In this document: piece after piece, positions 5,365 to 11,913 of the stretch | How the letters are laid out: every line of letters starts with the position of its first letter | Position numbering within the stretch: the first letter of the stretch is position 1 | NCBI GenBank assembly: GCA_041655595.1 | Contig: JBBAFB010000065.1 | Coordinates: 1 to 11,913 of the forward strand | DNA: 11,913 bases | Source of the DNA: JBBAFB01 sp041655595 | GTDB taxonomy: Bacteria > Bacillota > DULZ01 | Reading direction: 5' to 3' | Position numbers and translations under genes: made by a program | Notes under the pieces: model-generated | What the model was told of the DNA's origin: nothing | Database searches by the model: none | Seen by the model: the letters and a program-made list of their open reading frames with translations, nothing else

Positions 5365-7233
5365 ATGGAGTTATTTATCAAGGAGCAGGAAATAAGGCAA
5401 TTTAATGAAGGCAAAAATTTTCATAGTCATTTAAAGCTGGGAGCTCATCGAGTAAAAATGAACCGGATATGGGGAGTCCATTTTGCCTTGTGGGCTCCTA
5501 ATGCTATCTCCGTGAGGGTAGTAGGGGACTTTAATAGTTGGCAGGGTAGGGAACATGAGATGGTAGCCGAGGAAGGTATTTGGTGTTTATTTGTTCCTTA
5601 TTTGGAGGAGGGAGAACTTTATAAATATGAAATCCTAACCGCAGGCGGTGAAAAATTTTTAAAAGCGGATCCCTATGCCTTTTATTCAGAGCTAAGGCCC
5701 CAAACGGCCTCCGTTGTCTATTCCCTGGAGGGCTACCCCTGGGGGGATGATTTATGGATGGGTAAACGAGATAAAGCTTGTTTAAAAGACAAGCCTCTGC
5801 TAATTTATGAGGTCTCTTTGGCTAGCTGGAAAAGAACAGCCGCCGGCGATTTCTATACATATCGGGAGTTGGCCCGGGAATTGATTCCTTATGTTCTGGA
5901 AATGGGCTTCACCCACTTAGAGTTAATGCCCTTAATGGAGCATCCCTTCGATGGTTCCTGGGGCTACCAGATTACGGGCTATTATTCCCCCACCAGCCGT
6001 TTCGGCAGTCCCCATGATTTGATGTATTTTGTAGACAGTTGCCATCAAGCAGGTTTGGGAGTGATCTTGGATTGGGTTCCCGGACACTTTTGTAAGGATG
6101 CCCATGGTTTGGGCAGATTTGACGGGGAAAGGCTCTTTGAGGGGGAGGAACATCTGGAGTGGGGCACCTATGAGTTTAATTTTGCCAAGCCCCAGGTTTG
6201 GAGTTTTTTAATTAGCAATGCAGTTTTTTGGTTGGAACAGTTCCACTTTGATGGGTTAAGGGTTGATGGAGTTACCAGCATGCTTTACTTGGACTTCGGC
6301 AAAGATGGTACCCCTTGGCAGGTCAATATTCACGGTGGCAGAGAAAATTTGGACGCTATTGCTTTTCTGAAGACTCTCAACGAGACAATTGCTTCCCTTT
6401 GCCCGGAGGTTTTGATGATCGCGGAGGAATCCTCACCTTGGCCGGCTGTAACCAAATCTTCCGCTGTTGGGGGCTTGGGTTTTGATTATAAATGGAATAT
6501 GGGTTGGATGAATGATACTTTAAAGTACTTTGAAACGGATTTTGAGAAAAGGCGGGAAAAGCATCCGCTGTTAACCTTTTCCCTTTATTATGCTTTTGCC
6601 GAAAGCTTTATACTCCCTCTCTCCCATGATGAGGTGGTTCATGGTAAAAGGTCCTTAATAGAAAAAATGCCTGGTGATTATTGGCAAAAATTTGCGGGTT
6701 TAAAAACCTTGTATAGTTATCAATTATGGCATCCGGGGAAAAAACTGCTTTTCATGGGGGCTGAGTTTGCCCAGTTTATAGAGTGGCGTTTTTATGAAGG
6801 TTTGGAGTGGTTTTTGCTTGATTATCAAGCCCATTCCGATTTTCATAACTTTGTTAAACAAGCCAACCTTCTTTACCGGCAGGAGAGATGCCTTTGGCAG
6901 AATGATGAAAGCTGGGAGGGCTTTCAATGGCTGGATGTCCATAACCATCAGCAAAGTGTATTGGCCTTTTTAAGAAGGGATAAAAAAGGGCAGTTTGTTA
7001 TTTGTTTATTGAATTTAACTCCAACTTACTACCCCGAGTACCGGGTAGGTGTACCGGCCAGTGGCAAATATATGGAAATATTTAATACGGATCAGCTCGA
7101 GTTTGGCGGTTCCGGCCAATTAAATATGGATGTATTGGAGCCGGAGGGAATTGCTTACCACGGACAAGATTTTTCCTTAAAAATTAAGCTACCTCCCCTG
7201 GCGGGAGTTCTAATAAAGCCACTAATTGAATAG
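5365..7233 (+). CDS. glgB: 1,4-alpha-glucan branching enzyme
   Basis: GlgB cuts alpha-1,4-glucan chains and rejoins them by alpha-1,6 bonds, making glycogen branches in the cytoplasm. The 622-residue protein has an N-terminal CBM48 module (about 30-115), a GH13 barrel and a C-terminal all-beta domain from about residue 525. GH13 motifs are DWVPGHF (236-242), LRVDG with nucleophile D301, IAEES with acid/base E354, and LSHDEVVHGK with D422. The spacings D301-E354 (53) and E354-D422 (68) equal those I recall for the E. coli enzyme. It lacks the extra N-terminal module of the roughly 730-residue E. coli form and resembles the short Bacillus type. Two Gly replace usual Ala next to motifs (WVPGHF, VDGVTS). 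A run of seven G (5350-5356) serves as ribosome binding site. It is first in the glg operon. Confidence 0.96.
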   Translation: MELFIKEQEIRQFNEGKNFHSHLKLGAHRVKMNRIWGVHFALWAPNAISVRVVGDFNSWQGREHEMVAEEGIWCLFVPYLEEGELYKYEILTAGGEKFLKADPYAFYSELRPQTASVVYSLEGYPWGDDLWMGKRDKACLKDKPLLIYEVSLASWKRTAAGDFYTYRELARELIPYVLEMGFTHLELMPLMEHPFDGSWGYQITGYYSPTSRFGSPHDLMYFVDSCHQAGLGVILDWVPGHFCKDAHGLGRFDGERLFEGEEHLEWGTYEFNFAKPQVWSFLISNAVFWLEQFHFDGLRVDGVTSMLYLDFGKDGTPWQVNIHGGRENLDAIAFLKTLNETIASLCPEVLMIAEESSPWPAVTKSSAVGGLGFDYKWNMGWMNDTLKYFETDFEKRREKHPLLTFSLYYAFAESFILPLSHDEVVHGKRSLIEKMPGDYWQKFAGLKTLYSYQLWHPGKKLLFMGAEFAQFIEWRFYEGLEWFLLDYQAHSDFHNFVKQANLLYRQERCLWQNDESWEGFQWLDVHNHQQSVLAFLRRDKKGQFVICLLNLTPTYYPEYRVGVPASGKYMEIFNTDQLEFGGSGQLNMDVLEPEGIAYHGQDFSLKIKLPPLAGVLIKPLIE

Positions 7234-7253
7234 AATGGGATTTGTGCAATTAC

Positions 7254-7260
7254 AGGAGGT
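7254..7260 (+). promoter_or_regulatory. Ribosome binding site deciding the glgP start
   Basis: AGGAGGT lies seven bases before the ATG at 7268. The upstream in-frame TTG (7226, inside glgB) and ATG (7235) have no comparable site, so translation most likely begins at 7268. Confidence 0.85.
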
Positions 7261-7267
7261 CGTAGGG

Positions 7268-9685
7268 ATGTTTACCGGTAAAGAGGATTTTAAAAAGGCG
7301 TATTTAAGTAAATTTGCAGAGATTCAAGGGAAAACACTGGATGAGGGAACCAAGTGGGAAAAGTATCAAACCCTGGTTTTCTTAATTAAAAATTGGGTTG
7401 GGGACAATTGGGCGGAAACTAACAATAGATATGCCCAAAACCGGCAGAAGCAAGTATTCTATTTTTCTATGGAGTTTTTAATCGGCAAATTGCTTGCCTA
7501 TTATTTGTTGAATTTGGGTATTAAAGAAACCGTTGAAGCCGGATTGGCCGATCTGGGTATTGAGCTTGAGGAATTGGTGACAGTAGAAAAGGATGCCGGC
7601 CTCGGTAATGGAGGCTTGGGGAGGCTGGCAGCTTGTTTCCTGGATTCTCTGGCTTTTTTGGGTATGGCCGGCCACGGCAACGGGATTCGCTACAAGTATG
7701 GCTTGTTTCAGCAGAAAACTGTTAACGGCTACCAAGTGGAATTGCCGGATAGCTGGCTTAATCATGGCTATCCTTGGGAAATAAAAAAACCGGACAAATC
7801 CGTAGTTGTTAGATTTAAAGGAGAGGTAGAGGTTCAATCCATTGATGGCAAGCTGGTTTTTCAGCATAAAAACTACGAGCCGGTACTGGCTGTTCCCTAT
7901 GATCTGCCGGTAATCAGCTATGATAACTTAAACAACATCAATACCCTTCGTTTATGGAGTGCGGAACCTGTGCTGGAGGAGTTTGATTTGGCTAGCTTTC
8001 ACAGGGGGGAGTACAGCAAGGCAGTCAGCTACCGTTCAGAGGTTGAGGCCATCTCCTACATTTTGTATCCGGAGGACAGCAGCAGGGCCGGTCAGGAATT
8101 GAGATTAAAACAGGAATATTTTTTCGCCGCGGCGGGCTTGGGTTCAATCGTTCGCCGCTACAAAAGAAAAGGCGGAAGTCTAAAGGAATTTAGCAAAAGG
8201 ATTGCCATCCATATTAATGATACCCACCCGGCCCTTTGTGTTCCGGAGTTAATGCGTATCTTAATGGATGAAGAAGGTTTAGGCTGGGAAGAGGCTTGGA
8301 ATATAACAGTAAACAGTATTTCCTATACTAACCATACCATTATGCCGGAAGCTTTGGAGAAATGGTCAATTGATATTGTGAAGTATCTTCTGCCCAGAAT
8401 CTATATGATTATTGAAGAAATTGATGCTCGCTTTAAAGCAAAGGTCGGCAAAAGGTACCCCGGTAATCAGCAAATTTTAAAGGAGACAGCTATTTTGTGG
8501 GATGGCCGGGTACGGATGGCTAATCTGGCGGTGATCGGCAGTCATTCTGTTAACGGGGTGTCTGCCTTACACTCCGATATTCTAAAAAACAGCTTGTTTA
8601 AGGATTTTCATAGCATCTACCCCTATAAGTTAAACAATAAAACCAATGGGGTTAGTCACAGGCGTTTTCTTTTGAATGCCAACCCCGGTTTATCCGGGCT
8701 GATTACCGCCGCAATCGGCCAGGATTGGATTTATGATGGGGCAAAGTTGGAGGGTTTATTGCCTTTTCAACAAGATCAGGCTTTTCTTAGGGAGTTGGGA
8801 AAAGTTAAAAGAGCCAATAAAGAGGCTTTAAGCAACTTGGTTCGGGAGAGAATGGGCAGGAAGATAGATCCAGATGCTGTTTTTGATGTTCAGGTGAAAA
8901 GGATTCATGCCTATAAAAGACAATTGCTCAATGCCCTGAGAATTATGGATTTTTATAACCGTCTAAAGGAAGATCCCTATCTGGACCTGCCGCCCCATGT
9001 TTTTATTTTTGGAGGCAAAGCAGCGCCCGGATATCAATATGCCAAAACAATTATTAAGCTGATTAACTCCATCGCTTACAAGGTTAATTCCGATGAAAGC
9101 TTGCAAGGAAAATTACAAGTGATTTTTTTAGATAATTTTAATGTTACCTTGGCAGAAAAAATCTACCCTGCAGCGGATATTAGCCAGCAAATATCCGCTG
9201 CCAGCCGCGAAGCCTCGGGAACAGGCAATATGAAGTTTATGATGAATGGGGCCATCACCTTAGGGACTTTGGACGGAGCTAATGTAGAGATAAGTAAGCT
9301 GGTGGGAGAGGGCAACATCGCTATTTTCGGCCTCAATGCGGAACAGGTGATGAGTTTTTATCAGAAAGGAGGGTATCATTCCTGGGATGAATATCATCGC
9401 CAACCCAGAATCAAAAGGGTTTTGGATCAGCTGTTAACTAACTTTTTTGATGAGGGGGAAGGAGATTTTCGAGTAATTTTTGATTCTTTATTAAGAGATA
9501 ATGATGAGTTCTTTGTGTTGAGGGATTTTGGGGACTACTTGGATGCCTGGCACAAACTCTGTCGGTTATATCAAGAGCCGGCAAAGTGGAACGAGAAATC
9601 TTTAGTTAATATTGCCAAGTCGGGGTTTTTTGCCAGTGATCGGGCCATTAAACAGTACGGAAAAAGTATCTGGCAACTGCCTTGA
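7268..9685 (+). CDS. glgP: Glycogen/starch/alpha-glucan phosphorylase
   Basis: GlgP removes glucose from the non-reducing ends of glycogen using phosphate, yielding glucose-1-phosphate. From the ATG at 7268 it has 805 residues, normal for GT35 phosphorylases. Family signatures are GNGGLGRL (113-120), HINDTHPAL (315-323), VKRIHAYKRQ (543-552) and the pyridoxal-phosphate site EASGTGNMKFMMNG, where K656 should hold the cofactor. The N-terminus is short, without an extension carrying the phosphorylation site of animal enzymes, so control by phosphorylation is not expected. The frame is open back to a TTG at 7226 overlapping glgB, but the strong ribosome binding site favours 7268. It follows glgB by 34 bases and precedes glgC by 26, so the degradative enzyme is made together with the synthetic ones. 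Confidence 0.96.
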   Translation: MFTGKEDFKKAYLSKFAEIQGKTLDEGTKWEKYQTLVFLIKNWVGDNWAETNNRYAQNRQKQVFYFSMEFLIGKLLAYYLLNLGIKETVEAGLADLGIELEELVTVEKDAGLGNGGLGRLAACFLDSLAFLGMAGHGNGIRYKYGLFQQKTVNGYQVELPDSWLNHGYPWEIKKPDKSVVVRFKGEVEVQSIDGKLVFQHKNYEPVLAVPYDLPVISYDNLNNINTLRLWSAEPVLEEFDLASFHRGEYSKAVSYRSEVEAISYILYPEDSSRAGQELRLKQEYFFAAAGLGSIVRRYKRKGGSLKEFSKRIAIHINDTHPALCVPELMRILMDEEGLGWEEAWNITVNSISYTNHTIMPEALEKWSIDIVKYLLPRIYMIIEEIDARFKAKVGKRYPGNQQILKETAILWDGRVRMANLAVIGSHSVNGVSALHSDILKNSLFKDFHSIYPYKLNNKTNGVSHRRFLLNANPGLSGLITAAIGQDWIYDGAKLEGLLPFQQDQAFLRELGKVKRANKEALSNLVRERMGRKIDPDAVFDVQVKRIHAYKRQLLNALRIMDFYNRLKEDPYLDLPPHVFIFGGKAAPGYQYAKTIIKLINSIAYKVNSDESLQGKLQVIFLDNFNVTLAEKIYPAADISQQISAASREASGTGNMKFMMNGAITLGTLDGANVEISKLVGEGNIAIFGLNAEQVMSFYQKGGYHSWDEYHRQPRIKRVLDQLLTNFFDEGEGDFRVIFDSLLRDNDEFFVLRDFGDYLDAWHKLCRLYQEPAKWNEKSLVNIAKSGFFASDRAIKQYGKSIWQLP

Positions 9686-9711
9686 AAAAACTAAGGGAAG
9701 GGGGAAGGTAA

Positions 9712-10890
9712 ATGCTTCAGAAGGAAATGATAGCTATGCTGTTAGCAGGCGGCCAGGGCAGCAGGCTGGGGGGCTTAACCAAAAGTATTGCCAAACCGGC
9801 AGTGGCCTTCGGGGGTAAATACAGAATTATTGACTTTAGTTTAAGCAATTGTACAAATTCTAAAATTGATACCGTCGGGGTACTCACCCAATATAAACCG
9901 CTGCTCTTGAATTCCTATATCGGAACGGGAGTCGCCTGGGATTTAGATTACCCCTATGGGGGAGTACACATTTTGCCGCCCTTTACAGTGGAGGATGGAG
10001 GTAATTGGTATAAGGGAACTGCCAATGCCATTTACCATAATCTTGATTTTATCAATAGGTATGAGCCGGAGTATGTTTTGATAATTTCCGGCGACCACAT
10101 TTACAAAATGGATTATAGAAAGATGTTAAATTATCATAAGGAAAAAAGGGCGGATCTGACTATCTCCACTATTCAGGTGCCCTGGGAGGAGGCTTCACGC
10201 TTTGGTATTATCAGCGCTGACCGAGAGGGGGCAATTACCAAGTTTGCGGAAAAGCCTAAAAAACCGGAAAGTAATCTGGCCTCTATGGGCATTTATATTT
10301 TCAGTTGGCCGGTGTTGAAAAAAGCCTTACAGGAGGACAGTAAAAATCATGATTCGGAACATGATTTCGGCAAGAATGTTATCCCGATGCTTCACAAGCA
10401 AAACAAAAGGGTTTTCGCCTATGAGTTCAGCGGTTATTGGAAGGATGTAGGTACAATAGAAAGCTATTATGAAGCCAATATGGACCTATTGAATGAAAAG
10501 CCCCAGTTGGACCTTTTCGATGCCGCCGCCAGGGTTTATTCCAATTCTCCAATTTTGGCCCCCCAATATCTAGGAAGCAAGGCTATGGTCAAAAGGAGTC
10601 TCATCAGCAATGGCTGCACGGTTTTAGGCCGGGTGGAGCACTCTGTCTTGGGGCCCGGGGTATTGGTGGAGGAAGGTGCGATAGTGGTCGATTCCATTGT
10701 TTTACCTAATGCGGTTATTAATAAGGATTCGGTTATCAAGCAAGCCATTGTGGCAGAAGGGGTGCGTACCGGGGTGGCCTCCATGGTTAATGCTGAGGAT
10801 GAAGCGGAGGGTATTAGAAAGCGGATTCAATTGGTTGAACAGGAGCAGTTGGCTTTTGATTTTAATTTTTTGGGCGGAGCCGGTGCCTGA
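9712..10890 (+). CDS. glgC: Glucose-1-phosphate adenylyltransferase, catalytic subunit
   Basis: GlgC makes ADP-glucose and pyrophosphate from glucose-1-phosphate and ATP, the committed and usually regulated step of bacterial glycogen synthesis. The 392-residue protein has an N-terminal nucleotidyltransferase domain with AMLLAGGQGSRL (8-19) for ATP, KPAVAFGGKYRIIDF (28-42), the catalytic Asp D128 in ISGDHIY, FAEKP (178-182) with the glucose-1-phosphate lysine K181, and YWKDVGT (242-248) with D245. The C-terminal part from about residue 285 has the hydrophobic repeat pattern of a left-handed beta-helix. All key residues are present, so this is the active subunit, with GlgD encoded next as its partner. 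AAGGGGG at 9698-9704 lies seven bases before the ATG. Allosteric effectors cannot be predicted. Confidence 0.97.
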   Translation: MLQKEMIAMLLAGGQGSRLGGLTKSIAKPAVAFGGKYRIIDFSLSNCTNSKIDTVGVLTQYKPLLLNSYIGTGVAWDLDYPYGGVHILPPFTVEDGGNWYKGTANAIYHNLDFINRYEPEYVLIISGDHIYKMDYRKMLNYHKEKRADLTISTIQVPWEEASRFGIISADREGAITKFAEKPKKPESNLASMGIYIFSWPVLKKALQEDSKNHDSEHDFGKNVIPMLHKQNKRVFAYEFSGYWKDVGTIESYYEANMDLLNEKPQLDLFDAAARVYSNSPILAPQYLGSKAMVKRSLISNGCTVLGRVEHSVLGPGVLVEEGAIVVDSIVLPNAVINKDSVIKQAIVAEGVRTGVASMVNAEDEAEGIRKRIQLVEQEQLAFDFNFLGGAGA

Positions 10891-10920
10891 ACGTAATCCG
10901 AGTTTCTTTGCAAATATTAG

Positions 10921-10937
10921 CCTAGTGTACTACTAGG
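10921..10937. other. Small hairpin between glgC and glgD
   Basis: CCTAGT (10921-10926) pairs exactly with ACTAGG (10932-10937) around a five-base loop, inside the 69-base gap. It is followed by AAAAG, not by T, so it is not a terminator. It could act as an mRNA processing or stability point setting the GlgC:GlgD ratio. That role is inferred. Confidence 0.4.
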
Positions 10938-10959
10938 AAAAGTTTGGGGGTTGTTAGAG

Positions 10960-11913
10960 ATGAGCAATACTATCGGAATGATTTTTGCAAATTGCCGTTC
11001 GGATGTGTTGATGGGCCTGACTTCCAACCGGCCCATTGCAGCGGTGCCCTTTGGCGGCAGGTACCGCCTGTTGGATTTTACCCTGTCAAATATGGTGAAT
11101 TATGGTGTGAGAACAGTCGGGATTATCACCCCCTATCATTACAGACCCATCCTGGATCATTTGAAATCGGGCAAGGAATGGTTTTTAGATAGAAAAACAG
11201 GCGGGCTCTTCATCCTTCCCGGTGTAGATTATGGTCTAAAAGCAGGCACCTCCGGTTTTTTAATCAGGGATTTAATCCATAATATTGATTTTTTAAAAAA
11301 GGATCGGGCGGAGGAAGTGATTTTAAGCTGCTGCAGTTTGGTCGTTAATCTTGACTTTAAAGATGTGTTGAAATTTCACCGACAAAAAGGGGCGGACATC
11401 ACCTTTGTTTATAAAGAGGAAAGCTTTGCCGGTGCTCGCCGGGATGAATTGTTTTTGGAGTTGGACGGAAATGACCGGGTGGAAAGTTTTTCTTCCTGGT
11501 TCAGTTTGGAGAAGGATAAAAAAAGGAAAGGCTTTTTGGAGATATTAATTGTAAAAAAGGAGCTGCTGTTGGAACTATTGTCCAACTACGATGCCTCCAA
11601 CACAAAGGATTTACTGGAAGTAATAGCGGGGCATTTTGAAGAACTAAAGGTTTTTGGCTACCGGTTTTCGGGCTATGTGGGTAAAATCGGTTCGGTAAAG
11701 GATTATTTCGAACGCAGCATGGATCTTTTAGACAGGGAAGTGCAAAGGGAACTGTTTATGGGTAAAAATAAAATTCATACCAAAACTAATGATAACCCTC
11801 CAAGTCTCTATGGCAGGGAAGCGGAAGTGGTAAATTCCCTGGTGGCCAGCGGCTGTAAAATTGAAGGATCGGCAGAAAATAGCGTCTTATTTAGGGAAGT
11901 GAAAATTGAAAAA
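10960..11913 (+). CDS. glgD: GlgD, non-catalytic partner of ADP-glucose pyrophosphorylase (3' end cut)
   Basis: The frame runs open from the ATG at 10960 to the last base, 318 codons of a protein usually near 370; the end lies beyond the window. It is a GlgC paralogue: VPFGGRYRLLDFTLSN (29-44) matches the GlgC fold. However, the Gly-rich ATP loop of GlgC is replaced by FANCRSDVLMGL (9-20), and the catalytic Asp region ISGDHIY reads LSCCSLV here, with S126 at the Asp position. No FAEKP motif is seen. This is the pattern known for Firmicute GlgD, which modulates GlgC in a heteromer instead of catalysing. A run of G at 10946-10950 lies nine bases before the ATG; an in-frame TTG at 10951 is a less likely start. 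It is co-transcribed with glgC, 69 bases downstream. Confidence 0.92.
   Translation, partial: MSNTIGMIFANCRSDVLMGLTSNRPIAAVPFGGRYRLLDFTLSNMVNYGVRTVGIITPYHYRPILDHLKSGKEWFLDRKTGGLFILPGVDYGLKAGTSGFLIRDLIHNIDFLKKDRAEEVILSCCSLVVNLDFKDVLKFHRQKGADITFVYKEESFAGARRDELFLELDGNDRVESFSSWFSLEKDKKRKGFLEILIVKKELLLELLSNYDASNTKDLLEVIAGHFEELKVFGYRFSGYVGKIGSVKDYFERSMDLLDREVQRELFMGKNKIHTKTNDNPPSLYGREAEVVNSLVASGCKIEGSAENSVLFREVKIEK

Noticed and set aside
7226..7267. Longer glgP reading frame starting at TTG 7226 or ATG 7235, overlapping or abutting glgB
   Set aside because: Neither start has a good ribosome binding site, whereas AGGAGGT at 7254-7260 points to the ATG at 7268.
7478..7867. A 129-codon frame on the - strand inside glgP
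   Set aside because: It lies wholly within a strongly conserved phosphorylase coding region, has no convincing ribosome binding site and resembles no known family.
10944..11192. An 82-codon + strand frame overlapping the glgD start
   Set aside because: The frame from 10960 encodes a clear GlgD protein to the window edge; the other frame has no family resemblance.
1..11913. Search by eye for CRISPR repeats, tRNA/rRNA genes, transposases, integrases, toxin-antitoxin or phage-defence genes
   Set aside because: Nothing of the kind was seen; gene content and spacing are typical of core chromosome.

Overview
The window reads as ordinary chromosomal DNA from a low- to mid-G+C Firmicute, most likely in the Clostridia (Peptococcaceae/Desulfotomaculum-like). 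This is inferred from strong AGGAGG ribosome binding sites, extended -10 promoters, some TTG starts, and above all a GlgC/GlgD pair, a Firmicute arrangement. No species can be named from sequence alone. I see no mobile element, CRISPR array, tRNA or rRNA, and no gene-free stretch longer than 300 bases.

Left part (1-1845, + strand): the 3' end of a FecE/FhuC-type ABC ATPase for iron-chelate, heme or cobalamin import. After a 165-base gap that can fold into nested stems comes a complete radical SAM/SPASM protein starting at TTG.

Middle part (1846-5254): a TetR-family regulator (+) converges on a fatty-acid-CoA ligase of the AlkK/FadD type (-), and the two share a bidirectional hairpin terminator. 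Their promoters carry the same 11-base sequence in inverted orientation, so the regulator may control both itself and the ligase. Divergent from the ligase is a metallo-beta-lactamase-fold hydrolase (+) of unknown substrate.

Right part (5278-11913, + strand): a glycogen operon in the order glgB (branching enzyme), glgP (phosphorylase), glgC (ADP-glucose pyrophosphorylase, catalytic) and glgD (the catalytically degenerate partner, cut by the window edge). Gaps between genes are 26-69 bases. A promoter with an overlapping dyad precedes glgB. GlgC/GlgD make ADP-glucose, GlgB introduces alpha-1,6 branches and GlgP releases glucose-1-phosphate. The glycogen synthase (glgA) is not in view and may lie downstream.

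I did not find a convincing new biological system. The best leads are regulatory: the candidate TetR operator shared by two promoters, the dyad over the glgB promoter, the structured gap before the radical SAM gene, and the hairpin between glgC and glgD.
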